From Filimonas effusa (GTDB taxonomy: Bacteria; Bacteroidota; Bacteroidia; Chitinophagales; Chitinophagaceae), in NCBI RefSeq assembly GCF_004118675.1, contig NZ_SDHZ01000001.1:372001-436000 (forward strand): a stretch of DNA of 64,000 bases. The letters run 5' to 3'. A program made the translations under genes and the position numbers. Below the pieces are notes generated by a model that saw only the letters and a program-made list of their open reading frames with translations, did not search any database and was not told where the DNA came from. This document shows positions 21,012 to 30,426 of this stretch, piece after piece (the stretch's first letter is position 1; each line of letters opens with the position of its first letter).

Positions 21012-22595
21012 CTATTTCTTTTCCGTAATGCCACTGCCTATGCGGAAAAAGTCAAAGTCCGCATAGCCACCTGTATTTTTCGTAGCATAATTGAACAGGC
21101 CAAAGCGGTAGCCCATGAAATGAGGTATGGTATAAGACATCTTCAGTGTCGACCCCAGCATTGTCCAGCTTTTACCATCAAGGCTGTAATAAAAATAGGC
21201 TTTGTCGGCACGGTCTTTAAAATCGCAATCCGCTTTAAGATATACGGTTGATTGGTCGAGGGCTACATGCTGTACTTCCTTTGCAGTACCCGATTCTGCA
21301 TTAACCATTACAATACTTCGTACCCCGTTAGCGCCTGCTTTTACACCTATCCATCCAAATTGCTTTTGCAACAGCAGAAGACCGGCATAGTCTCCGTCCT
21401 GCATATGCGATACATCTATAGCCGTTATGCCATGACACTGTGGCCCGAAGGTGCGCTGCGTCAGTGTATTGCGGACAAGCAGGATCGACGTGTCTATACG
21501 CCCTGTCGTGATCCTGAGAAATCCCGGGCGATCGGTTAACGACCAATGCTGATTATCCGGGTTGTGATTCCATTGCCATACCAGGGGCAATGGCGCTTCT
21601 TTAGGTTTGCGATTGAATTCATCGGAAGCAACGATGCCCGGAATATATCCCCGGCTTGGTGGAAGTGCAGGCAAGGTCATTGGTACTGTGTCTTTAATGC
21701 CAAATACAGGCCATCCGTCCTGCCAGCTTACAGGAACCAGGTAAGGTATACGGCCTACCGCACCAAAATCACGGAAGAGATAAGCATACCAGTCTCCTTT
21801 GGGAGTACTGATAAGGCCACCCTGCGCCACTCCTTTATCCTGCAAGGCCACTCTGCCCTCATAAGGACCTGTGATTTTATCTGCGCGGTGAATCACTACA
21901 GTACGCATGCCACCTCTGGGCCAGGTGATGTTAAAAAGAAAATATTTTCCATTGATCTTGAATAATTGAGAACCTTCGGCTGGCAGACCTATGTTGGAAC
22001 CGGCAGGCGCACTTGCATTTTCTATGATCACCTGGCGCTCACTTCCAGGCTTTAAACCGGATAAGTCTTCGTTTAATTCTACCAGGGTGATCTTTCCTCC
22101 GCCATAAACCATATATACACGGCCGTCGTCGTCAAAGAAAAGAGAATGGTCATGCAGGGCAGGGCTGAAGGATGTTGCCTTCCAGGGACCTTTCTCTATG
22201 TCTTTCGTCGTATAAATATATGTTTTCCCAGGCGGGTTGGCGAAAGTACTCACATAATAAGTTCCTTTATGAAACCGGATACTGCTGGCCCAGGAGCCAT
22301 GACCATAGGTGCTTTTCCCGTTCTGCAGGTTTAATTCATCTATGCTGTCAAGTGTATTATAGGCATAGCCCGTCAGTTGCCAGTTGATAAGGTCTTTTGA
22401 TTTCATAATCGGTAATCCCGGGCTCATGTGCATGGTAGTACTGCTCATGTAATAAGTGTCGCCTACGCGCATCATCGATAAGTCCGGTACATCTGCATGA
22501 ATTACCGGGTTTTGTGCTGTTTGCCCAAATGCACTCAATGCCGTTGATAACGAAAGCGCAAGCAAGGCCGGTAGGTTAAGAATTTTTTTTATCAT
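21012..22595 (-). CDS. GH43 beta-xylosidase / arabinofuranosidase with C-terminal concanavalin-like domain
   Basis: 527 aa with signal peptide (SAFGQ). Catalytic candidates are Asp38 in HADVPDLSMMRVG, Asp149 in ALHDHSLFFDDDGR and Glu207 in LPAEGSQLF. The N-terminal propeller (about 28-315) is followed by a beta-sandwich (about 325-520: DEFNRKPKEAPLPLVWQWNH, then YAGLLLLQ) like the C-terminal domain of GH43 beta-xylosidases. This two-domain type usually trims xylo- or arabino-oligosaccharides in the periplasm. It is the last gene of the large minus-strand operon, 12 bp after a LacI gene. Confidence 0.9.
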   Translation of the reverse strand: MIKKILNLPALLALSLSTALSAFGQTAQNPVIHADVPDLSMMRVGDTYYMSSTTMHMSPGLPIMKSKDLINWQLTGYAYNTLDSIDELNLQNGKSTYGHGSWASSIRFHKGTYYVSTFANPPGKTYIYTTKDIEKGPWKATSFSPALHDHSLFFDDDGRVYMVYGGGKITLVELNEDLSGLKPGSERQVIIENASAPAGSNIGLPAEGSQLFKINGKYFLFNITWPRGGMRTVVIHRADKITGPYEGRVALQDKGVAQGGLISTPKGDWYAYLFRDFGAVGRIPYLVPVSWQDGWPVFGIKDTVPMTLPALPPSRGYIPGIVASDEFNRKPKEAPLPLVWQWNHNPDNQHWSLTDRPGFLRITTGRIDTSILLVRNTLTQRTFGPQCHGITAIDVSHMQDGDYAGLLLLQKQFGWIGVKAGANGVRSIVMVNAESGTAKEVQHVALDQSTVYLKADCDFKDRADKAYFYYSLDGKSWTMLGSTLKMSYTIPHFMGYRFGLFNYATKNTGGYADFDFFRIGSGITEKK

Positions 22596-22607
22596 AATGC
22601 AAACTGT

Positions 22608-23654
22608 TTAGGTAATATGGTTGTTGGATAATCTAAGTGAGGAATCTCTTACGATAAGGCCCGAAGGTACAATGATTGTATTGGTCTGGTTAAGGTCGTT
22701 TCTGCCTTCAATTTGATTAAGCAGGTTTAGGGCTGCCAGCTCACCAATATCCTTGCCCGGGTAATTAATGGTAGTGAGTGCAGGTTCTATCAACTCCCCG
22801 ATAGTATCATTGTTAAAACCTACTATCGCAATATCCAGGGGGATAGATATGCCATATTGCTTAAGCATTTGCATACATGCTGCCGCAACGAGGTCATTGG
22901 TTATAAAAGCTCCATCGGGACGCGGATGCATATTCAGGATCTTCATGGCTGCTTCCTCACCGGCTTTTTTGCTAAGTTCATCTTCTACGATAAGTAAGGT
23001 GTTGTCGAATGGCAGATCATTGAGTCGCAGGGCCTGTTTATAACCACTCAGGCGTTGCGCATACACATTTCTGCTTAAGCTCGATGTTACATGTACAATG
23101 CGCCGGCAACCCTGGTTTATCAGGTGTTGTGTGGCTGTATAGCCGCATTCAAAATTATCTATGATCACTACAGTTTTTTTACCGTCCTGTTCCACTCGGT
23201 CAAAAAATACCACAGGTACGCCTTTATGATAGAACATATCGAAATGATCCAGGTCACTGGTGTCAAAAGATAAAGAAGCGATGAGGCCATCCACCCTTTT
23301 GTTGAAGAGATTGGTCGTATTGGCGATTTCTTTTTTAAAACTTTCTGAGGAATGGGCTATGAGCAGATCATAACCTTGTTGAGCTGTTATTTTCTCGATG
23401 CCTGACAGCACAGATGTAATAAAGCTACTATTCAGTTCATGAACCAGCACTCCAATGTTCTTCGATCTTTTACTGCGCAGGCTGCTGGCAAAATGATTAC
23501 TGCGGTATCCTATTGCTTTGGCAAGGTCAGCAATGCGCTGTTTTGTTTTTTGACTGATGTTGGGATGATCCTGAAGCCCCCTGCTCACAGTTGCTGCAGA
23601 AATGTTTAATTCCCTGGCAATATCATAGATGGTGATTTCTTTATCTTTTTTCAT
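22608..23654 (-). CDS. LacI-family transcriptional regulator (third of three)
   Basis: 348 aa. The helix-turn-helix is EITIYDIARELNISAATVSRGL and the hinge has NHFASSLRSKRSKNIGV; the rest is the sugar-binding effector domain (FDRVEQDGKKTVVIIDN, AIVGFNNDTIGELIEPAL). It is close in length and wording to the regulator at 11371-12423. The gene lies inside the large operon, 20 bp after GH31 and 12 bp before GH43, so it would be expressed with its presumed targets (feedback control). The operator-like site at 41831-41846 upstream of the operon is a candidate binding site; which of the three regulators uses it cannot be told. Confidence 0.93.
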   Translation of the reverse strand: MKKDKEITIYDIARELNISAATVSRGLQDHPNISQKTKQRIADLAKAIGYRSNHFASSLRSKRSKNIGVLVHELNSSFITSVLSGIEKITAQQGYDLLIAHSSESFKKEIANTTNLFNKRVDGLIASLSFDTSDLDHFDMFYHKGVPVVFFDRVEQDGKKTVVIIDNFECGYTATQHLINQGCRRIVHVTSSLSRNVYAQRLSGYKQALRLNDLPFDNTLLIVEDELSKKAGEEAAMKILNMHPRPDGAFITNDLVAAACMQMLKQYGISIPLDIAIVGFNNDTIGELIEPALTTINYPGKDIGELAALNLLNQIEGRNDLNQTNTIIVPSGLIVRDSSLRLSNNHIT

Positions 23655-23674
23655 ACAACGGATTTGGGTATCTG

Positions 23675-26314
23675 CTATAAATGATCTTTTCTGGAAAAGG
23701 GTAGTCGCATGCTGATAGCTTCGCCTGTATATTCAACTGTTGTTTTTATGTTTTTATCGATGAGGTTTAATCCATGCCCCTGTAATTCGTTCACACAAAC
23801 GATGTGGAATACCTGCTTCTTCAGCATCCCGTTATAACTACCCTGGCGTTTGTCAATATGCAAAGTTTGCTGTTTGTCATTCCATTTCATCGAGATAAGT
23901 GCATGCTTCCCTTTTTCATAGTTATAATTATCTCCTTCATCACTATACAAGCTGAAATGGCCGTCAGCGCCCGTATAAATTCTTATTTCAACCGTATCCA
24001 TTGTCTTTTCTGAAGTGTATTGCATGAATTTTCCCATAGGAATAATAGCGCCTGCTTTTGCAAAAAGGGGAATTTTATCAGCAGGAGCAGTTGCGGAAAT
24101 GGTTTGTCCTCCATTGATACGCTTGCCTGTCCAGAAGTCATACCAAGGCTGTCCTTCAGGTAAATACACACGCCATTGTTTTACTCCCGGAGCGGTAACA
24201 GGAGCTACCAGTAATGATTTGCCAAACATATATTCATATGCCTGCGCCACCGCATTTTTATCGTAGGCGAAGTCCATTACCAGAGGCCGCATAATCGTAG
24301 AGCCTTTTTCATGTACCTGCCAGGCTTCCGAATAAATGTAAGGCAACAGGCGATAACGCAAATCGAGCATGGTTCGCATATTCGCTTCCACTGTATCTCC
24401 ATATTTCCATGGCTCTGTTTCACTTTGATAACCGTGCATACGGAAGATGGAATTAAATGTTCCCCACTGAAACCAGCGGGTAAGTATTTCATGATAGGCA
24501 GGATCACTATACTGACTGCGTCCGGGACGGAAAAAACCACCAATATCTGTCGTCCAGTAAGGCATACCCGTCAGGCTATAATTTAACCCGGCAACAATCT
24601 GCCGTTTATAAGTGTCCCAGCTCCAGCCTATATCACCACTCCAGTTGATAGTGCCATAACGCTGCTGGCCGGCAAATGCCGAGCGTGTCAATATTGCCAC
24701 TCTTTTACCTGCATCTGTAGTGCGCTGTCCTTCATACACTGCTTTACTTACAAACAGGGGATAGGTGAGCCGGTAAAAATAACCGGGACCGAAATAGGTT
24801 TGCTTGCCGGCCAGTGCATCGTTTTCAGGCTCCGTGGCGTCCATCCACCAACTGTCCACTCCCTTGCTGAATAGGTTACTGTTAAGGGCATTCCAATGTG
24901 TTTTTCCTGCTAAAGGGTTGTAAATGTCTATCCAGGGTGAATTGGGTATATACAGGTTTTGTGTGATATAGGGTTTAGCCACTTCCGATTTTTTGTCAAG
25001 GTTTTCCCATACGGAAACGGAAAGTCTTGCATGATGCTCGTGGAGCTGCTGTATAAATTTCTCCGGCTCGGGATAGTTCGCTTCGTCAAATTTAGGTACC
25101 CCCCAGCCGTATTTACCCCAATATTGCCAGTCTTGTACAATCACATCCATGGGTAAACGTTTTTTACGAAATTCTTTTACTGTCTCAACAAGGTGTTGCC
25201 CGGAGGTATAACGTTCCCGGCATTGCCAGAAACCATAGGCCCATAAAGGCAGCATTGGCACGTTTCCCGAAAGGTTTCTGTAATCTGCAATAACCTCATC
25301 AGCGTCTTTACCCACGAATACAATATAATCTAACGACTTTGCATGAGGGGAGCGGAATACAGTAGTGTCGCTCGCCGGTCGCAATGATAAATGGGGAGTG
25401 TTGGTAGCCTTACAAACCACCTGTACCGTATGCTCTCCTGCGCTAAGCCTTACCAGCTTGCTGGCAGCAGGAGGCAGCCATAGATTGGATTGGTCTATAC
25501 AGGTAATGCCGTCAACGATTACCAGGTGGCGGTTATCCATGTCGCCCAGGTCCAGCATAAGAGAATAGTCCCCGGTTTGGCTGATTGAAAATTTGCCTGT
25601 GTACGCAGCTTGCTGTTGCGATACGCGTTGGGTACCCGCAGTAGTGGTTACTTCCACCTCGCTCTTATCTGAAGAAGCTGTTTCGCGTTTTTGCAATATA
25701 ATATCATTATCTGCAGGATTGAAGTAGGTGAGCCCGTATTGATGCCATAAAATACCATATCCTTTGCTGGAGTACAAAAATGGTATGGCTATTTGGGTAT
25801 TTACCTGGGTGAGTTTACGCGTAATGTTTTTCAGGTTATAGTGCCCGTCCTGGAACTGTCCCAGGCCAAAGAGGTATTCGTCAGGTTGCGTGGCAAAGCC
25901 TTGTGTTGCTATATAACAGCCATTGCCTGAAATAGTATCTGCAATAAGTGTTCTGCTGCCTGCGGTTTCACTTAGCAGAACTTTCCCGTTTTTATCACTG
26001 AAACTGATAACGCCATTTTTTTTATGAAAGGTGACAAACACGGCATTTGTCTTTAATTGAATGGTGCCGGCTGTCTCGGAACAGGTAAATGCAACGGAAG
26101 GCGGTGTTTTTTCAAATACAAACTCATGCGCCTCGCTACGCAAATCCTTCTCCCATTGTACTCTTATCGCTTTATTTGAAACTGGTATTAAGCTTAAGAT
26201 TCCTTCCGGTAATTGTATCGATACTTTATCTTTTGTTACTGTATGTTTCTGGTATTGTTGACCATATAGTAAAACAGGAACTACACATGCCAGGAATAAA
26301 ATTTTCTGTTTCAT
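23675..26314 (-). CDS. GH31 alpha-xylosidase with PA14-type insertion
   Basis: 879 aa from this ATG. The start was chosen because MKQKILFLACVVPVLLYGQQ is a normal signal peptide and leaves 22 bp after GH97; the frame is open 17 codons further, which would overlap GH97. The catalytic barrel has nucleophile Asp492 in WWMDATEPEND and acid/base Asp561 in NWSGDIGWSWD. An insertion at about 233-318 (TGKFSISQTGDYSLMLDLG, AGEHTVQVVCKA) resembles the PA14 domain found in Bacteroides and Cellvibrio alpha-xylosidases. It should release alpha-linked xylose from xylan or xyloglucan oligosaccharides; alpha-glucosidase is less likely given the context. Confidence 0.88.
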   Translation of the reverse strand: MKQKILFLACVVPVLLYGQQYQKHTVTKDKVSIQLPEGILSLIPVSNKAIRVQWEKDLRSEAHEFVFEKTPPSVAFTCSETAGTIQLKTNAVFVTFHKKNGVISFSDKNGKVLLSETAGSRTLIADTISGNGCYIATQGFATQPDEYLFGLGQFQDGHYNLKNITRKLTQVNTQIAIPFLYSSKGYGILWHQYGLTYFNPADNDIILQKRETASSDKSEVEVTTTAGTQRVSQQQAAYTGKFSISQTGDYSLMLDLGDMDNRHLVIVDGITCIDQSNLWLPPAASKLVRLSAGEHTVQVVCKATNTPHLSLRPASDTTVFRSPHAKSLDYIVFVGKDADEVIADYRNLSGNVPMLPLWAYGFWQCRERYTSGQHLVETVKEFRKKRLPMDVIVQDWQYWGKYGWGVPKFDEANYPEPEKFIQQLHEHHARLSVSVWENLDKKSEVAKPYITQNLYIPNSPWIDIYNPLAGKTHWNALNSNLFSKGVDSWWMDATEPENDALAGKQTYFGPGYFYRLTYPLFVSKAVYEGQRTTDAGKRVAILTRSAFAGQQRYGTINWSGDIGWSWDTYKRQIVAGLNYSLTGMPYWTTDIGGFFRPGRSQYSDPAYHEILTRWFQWGTFNSIFRMHGYQSETEPWKYGDTVEANMRTMLDLRYRLLPYIYSEAWQVHEKGSTIMRPLVMDFAYDKNAVAQAYEYMFGKSLLVAPVTAPGVKQWRVYLPEGQPWYDFWTGKRINGGQTISATAPADKIPLFAKAGAIIPMGKFMQYTSEKTMDTVEIRIYTGADGHFSLYSDEGDNYNYEKGKHALISMKWNDKQQTLHIDKRQGSYNGMLKKQVFHIVCVNELQGHGLNLIDKNIKTTVEYTGEAISMRLPFSRKDHL

Positions 26315-26336
26315 ATAGTCATACATATTTAATAAG

Positions 26337-28283
26337 TTATTGAACAAGGGTAAGTAAGGCGGCAAATCCGCCTCTCCGTAGTAACTTTACCGGAAACGTA
26401 CTGTTGCTGTCAACAACACTATAACTGGTCTTGAAGTCTTTGTCGTGGTTGCCATCTGCAAGTAAGGTTAACTTGTATTTTTTTCCGCTGGTTAAAAAGC
26501 TGAGCGGTATCGTCTTTCTCTTCTCTCGTATCTCTGCATTAATGCCGCCTATATACCAGTTGTTCTCTTTTCTCCTGGCAATAGTGACATCCTTACCAGG
26601 ATAGCCATCTATAAGCTTGGTTTCGTCCCAGCAGGTTGGTATCTCTTTTAAAAAAGATTTAGGCGCATCCGGTAAGTCATAGTAACCTTCAGGACGGTCT
26701 GCCAGGTGCTGTAGCGACGATTCAAATAGTACGCTTAATGCCAGCTCATGACCATACGAGGTAAGATGCGGGAATTGTGAGTTGGTAAAAGTTACAGGGG
26801 TATAATCCATAGGGCCTACTACATTGCGCGTAAAGGGCAGAATGGTATTGTGTTCAGGTGCAGTGAACGTAAACTCAGGTCCGTTGTTATACCATTCAGC
26901 ACCTCTTACCGCTTCGTAAGTCATCAGGTGAGGATAAGTCCTTGACCAGCCACGGGGAACGATACATCCATGGAAATAAACCATTATCTCAAACTGGGCG
27001 GCATCTTCCAGTATGTCCAGGTAATACCTGATCATATCCTGCTTTTCACTTTCAAAGAAATCTATCTTTACGCCAGCCACACCCAACTGCCTGAGTTTTG
27101 TAAATTCTGCTACACGGTTCTCATGCGTTAGCATCCTGTCTTTAGGTGTGGCAGACACCCACGTATGGTCTCCGCCGGAATTATACCATATAAGAGGCTT
27201 TATTCCCTTGGAAAGTGAATACTTTATGGCGTCTTCCAGGTTGCCACCATTGCCCATCGCATCCCACTCCCAGTCAAATAACGTATAAGGCCATTTCATG
27301 GCGGCAGCAAGATCTGTAAAATGGCATACGGTCTTGAAATCTTTGGTGCCATGGTTATCCGACCAATAATTCCACGATACCAGCCCTGGTTTAATCCAAT
27401 CAGTCTTCTGCAGGCTTGATGCCGGTGCTACATCCTCTACCAGTGTAGATGCTACCACATCAGCCAGGCTCCCCATAATGATGACGCGCCAGGGCGATTG
27501 CCAGGGCAAACTGATGGTGGGTAATGCTTCTCCCTTGCCTCTTCCGTCTTTAGGATCGGGAAAGGTGACCTTATACTTCGATTTATCGGCTGTATTGCTC
27601 AGCTTGGAACCGCAGTAATTACGGTTAACATCCGATTCGTGTAATAAAAACCAGCAGCTACTATCTCCTGTATTGAAAAGTGCAGGATAACACCATTCCT
27701 GTTGCTGTACTTTATCGTTGCTCATGGCGGTGTAAAGTCCTTCATTGGCAGGATTCCACTTTTCCATCCAGCGGGTTGTTTCAGGTGAAATGGTAAACGA
27801 CGTTAGCTCGTCATTTACCGTATAGGAACCCTGTTTGCCTGGCAGCGCGTACCTGAATGCAACCCCGTCGTTATATACCCGCAGCAGCAAGTTGAGTCTG
27901 CTCTTGCTTTTGTTTTCAAAAGCAAACGCTGCTTCGTTTCCAAGGTTGCTACGTTGTGATTTTTTACCATGTAAGGCTGTGTATTGCTCGCGTATCAATA
28001 CCGGTTTTGTGGAAGAAACGAAATGCAGCTCTTTTGCATAATCCTGGTTGTTTAGTACCAAGCCCAGGTCAATTCTGGAAATGGCTTCAGTGGTTTTATT
28101 ATTACTACCTGCATAAGCGATCTTCAGATACCATTCGCCTGTACCCGCATTTTGTAAATTAACCAGTGATACGCTGATCTTTTGATTCGGCGATGATACA
28201 GTTAGTTGCTGAGCTTTTGCCCCAAACATCAACAATGTTATTACAACTATGGCTATACTCCGGATGATAGTACTTGCTTTCAT
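26337..28283 (-). CDS. GH97 glycosidase, retaining alpha-galactosidase type
   Basis: 648 aa with signal peptide ending GAKA-Q. The N-terminal beta-super-sandwich (LTVSSPNQKISVSLVN) precedes a TIM barrel. GVAGVKIDFFES holds Asp408 and MTYEAVRGAEW holds Glu457. These match the Asp nucleophile and Glu acid/base of retaining GH97 alpha-galactosidases (BtGH97b type) rather than the inverting SusB alpha-glucosidases, which lack the Asp. The enzyme would remove terminal alpha-galactose, or an alpha-linked sugar of similar shape such as beta-L-arabinopyranose, from imported oligosaccharides. It lies between GH27 (43 bp) and GH31 (22 bp) in the operon. Confidence 0.9.
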   Translation of the reverse strand: MKASTIIRSIAIVVITLLMFGAKAQQLTVSSPNQKISVSLVNLQNAGTGEWYLKIAYAGSNNKTTEAISRIDLGLVLNNQDYAKELHFVSSTKPVLIREQYTALHGKKSQRSNLGNEAAFAFENKSKSRLNLLLRVYNDGVAFRYALPGKQGSYTVNDELTSFTISPETTRWMEKWNPANEGLYTAMSNDKVQQQEWCYPALFNTGDSSCWFLLHESDVNRNYCGSKLSNTADKSKYKVTFPDPKDGRGKGEALPTISLPWQSPWRVIIMGSLADVVASTLVEDVAPASSLQKTDWIKPGLVSWNYWSDNHGTKDFKTVCHFTDLAAAMKWPYTLFDWEWDAMGNGGNLEDAIKYSLSKGIKPLIWYNSGGDHTWVSATPKDRMLTHENRVAEFTKLRQLGVAGVKIDFFESEKQDMIRYYLDILEDAAQFEIMVYFHGCIVPRGWSRTYPHLMTYEAVRGAEWYNNGPEFTFTAPEHNTILPFTRNVVGPMDYTPVTFTNSQFPHLTSYGHELALSVLFESSLQHLADRPEGYYDLPDAPKSFLKEIPTCWDETKLIDGYPGKDVTIARRKENNWYIGGINAEIREKRKTIPLSFLTSGKKYKLTLLADGNHDKDFKTSYSVVDSNSTFPVKLLRRGGFAALLTLVQ

Positions 28284-28326
28284 GCTGCCGCTTAATTAAA
28301 TAGATTCGGTTTACTTGTGTTGCTGG

Positions 28327-30372
28327 TTACTTATTAACAGCCGAGAACTTATAAAGTAAAACGCCATGTGCCGGAACAGAAATAGGAAGTGCTTTACTCG
28401 CTGTGTTAATTTGTGCAATGTTCTTTTGACGCCAGAGATCCCTTACTTGCTGATTGCCATTGATGCCCAGCTTAGGAAAATCTTTATAATCAAATTTAAC
28501 AGGCTCTAGGCCAAAGTTGCAGAACCCTACAGCACGACTGCCGTCTTCCATTTCCTTTACATATATGCGTAAATCACCTATTGTCTGCTTACAGGTAGCT
28601 TGTTTGCCCAACGGGTCTTGGTCTACCGCAATTACTTCATCGTTTGTCAACAGGTTCAATGTAAACTCATCCAGTTGCTCCATGTCGCAACCAATAAGCA
28701 ATGGTGCAGAGAACAGACTCCAAAGGCTGATGTGCAGGTACTGTTCATCGGGCTTCAGCTTGCTGGGATGAGGATTGCCCCAGCCTACTGTACCTACTAC
28801 AAGCATATCGGGGTCGTTCCAGTTGCCGGGTTTGGCCCATGCCGCTGCCTTGTCTTGTTCAAGTGCTATATTTTTTACACTTGTCCAGGTGTCGGTAATA
28901 TCGTTCGTAGTACGCCAGCAGCTGCCATCTACTGAATCGCCCCATTTCCATACATCAGACATTCCATATTGGCAAAGGCTGAACACTATATCACGTGGTT
29001 GTTGTTTCAGGTATTCTCCCATAAGCTTAAAGGGCTTAACCGCTGTATTCAGTTCGTTTCCCCCTTTATAAGACAAAGAAGATACTTTATAAGGATCGTT
29101 GTCTGTCATGCCGTTAATCACCCCGCCATAACTGCACCAGTCATATTTTAGATAATCGAAACCCCATTCCGCATATTTTTCAGCGTCTTGTTTTTCATAG
29201 CCGTAACTGCCTGCACAACCGCCACATGTCCACGGGCCGGGACTGGAATAAATACCTATTTTAAGGCCGGCATTGTGTACATAATCCGCCAACCCTTTCA
29301 TATCGCCAAACCGTGTATTGGGGACGATATGCCCTGCCTCGTCACGCAATTTGCCACGAAGCGAGGAATCTTTCGAATCGCGGTGATTCTGCCAGAAATC
29401 GTCAATGTTGATATAAGTCCATCCATGATTCACAAGCCCGCTTTTTACCATGGCTTCAGTTGCCCGTTTTACCTTATCTGCCGATACTTCACCGGCAAAA
29501 CAGTTCCAGCTGTTCCAGCCCATAGGAGGCGTTAGTGCAATCTTGTCACCGCAAACGATTTTGAGTTTTTTATCGGCTTTGCCTTTTGCATTCTTCGCGC
29601 CAAGTGTAACAAAATAGGTCCCTTTTTTGGATAGTGACCCGGTGATAATACCGGTTTTACTATCTAGTTTTAGCCCGTTAGGTAGCCCGCTTACAGAAAA
29701 GCTCATTGGGCGGTCACCAGTTGCCGCGATGCGGAATTGAAAAGGAGAACCAGGCCGTACGCCAAATACAGCGGCGCCATTAATTCTCGGACTTGACGGT
29801 GCTTTAGGGGTAAGTATATATGGCGTACTTGCTATAGGATTGTAAGTGGTAAAGCTAGTGGCGCCGGTAGTCTCAAATTTCGCATCAGCCCAATCGGCAT
29901 GATCATAATAATTGCCATTGCCTCCGTCGGTTACAACCAGTTCCAGCTTTTTGACGCCCGTAAGTACTACGTTACAGGCCTTGGCTGCATCACCCAAACG
30001 CATAATACCGCTCGACCACAACTTTTTTCCGTCGCCATATAATTCAAACGCTACAGCAGGATCATGGCCGGTTACCTCATCATCTACACCCACAAATGCT
30101 GAAAATGAACTGGCTTTCCCATCCAGTAGCACGGATAACGAACTCACTGCATGCGTGCCAAATCCACGCTGGAAGGTCTTGCCTGCAATGGTAATAGGTT
30201 TGCGATCTATAGTTTGATTTTTACCAGGTACACCATAACCCTGTGTGGCAGCGCTGAGATCCAGTTGATCCAGCCATACCGTTTGGGCGGCAGGTTGCTG
30301 CGCGCAAATCATGGCAGAAATGATAACTAATCCTGCAAGTACGTTGAGTCTTCGAAGAACTGATTTTTTCAT
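28327..30372 (-). CDS. GH27 alpha-galactosidase-type enzyme with NPCBM and Ig-like domains
   Basis: 681 aa from the ATG that gives MKKSVLRRLNVLAGLVIISA, three codons inside the longest frame. Order: signal peptide; NPCBM-like domain about 30-165 (TFQRGFGTHAVSSLSV); putative Ig-like segment about 200-270 (GLPNGLKLDSKTGIITGS); GH27 barrel beginning LTPPMGWNSWNCF. Catalytic residues are nucleophile Asp411 in YLKYDWCSYGG and acid/base Asp491 in WRTTNDITDTW. GH27 enzymes release alpha-galactose or beta-L-arabinopyranose with retention. Having GH27 and GH97 side by side suggests two different galactosyl or arabinopyranosyl linkages in the substrate. Confidence 0.92.
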   Translation of the reverse strand: MKKSVLRRLNVLAGLVIISAMICAQQPAAQTVWLDQLDLSAATQGYGVPGKNQTIDRKPITIAGKTFQRGFGTHAVSSLSVLLDGKASSFSAFVGVDDEVTGHDPAVAFELYGDGKKLWSSGIMRLGDAAKACNVVLTGVKKLELVVTDGGNGNYYDHADWADAKFETTGATSFTTYNPIASTPYILTPKAPSSPRINGAAVFGVRPGSPFQFRIAATGDRPMSFSVSGLPNGLKLDSKTGIITGSLSKKGTYFVTLGAKNAKGKADKKLKIVCGDKIALTPPMGWNSWNCFAGEVSADKVKRATEAMVKSGLVNHGWTYINIDDFWQNHRDSKDSSLRGKLRDEAGHIVPNTRFGDMKGLADYVHNAGLKIGIYSSPGPWTCGGCAGSYGYEKQDAEKYAEWGFDYLKYDWCSYGGVINGMTDNDPYKVSSLSYKGGNELNTAVKPFKLMGEYLKQQPRDIVFSLCQYGMSDVWKWGDSVDGSCWRTTNDITDTWTSVKNIALEQDKAAAWAKPGNWNDPDMLVVGTVGWGNPHPSKLKPDEQYLHISLWSLFSAPLLIGCDMEQLDEFTLNLLTNDEVIAVDQDPLGKQATCKQTIGDLRIYVKEMEDGSRAVGFCNFGLEPVKFDYKDFPKLGINGNQQVRDLWRQKNIAQINTASKALPISVPAHGVLLYKFSAVNK

Positions 30373-30426
30373 TGCAAACAATTTATCTACGTTTTATAAC
30401 CTGGAATATATAGCTTCTGTTTTATC

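Noticed and set aside
26315..26365. Upstream extension of GH31 overlapping the end of GH97
   Set aside because: The extension puts 17 residues in front of a good signal peptide; the downstream ATG at 26314 is preferred.
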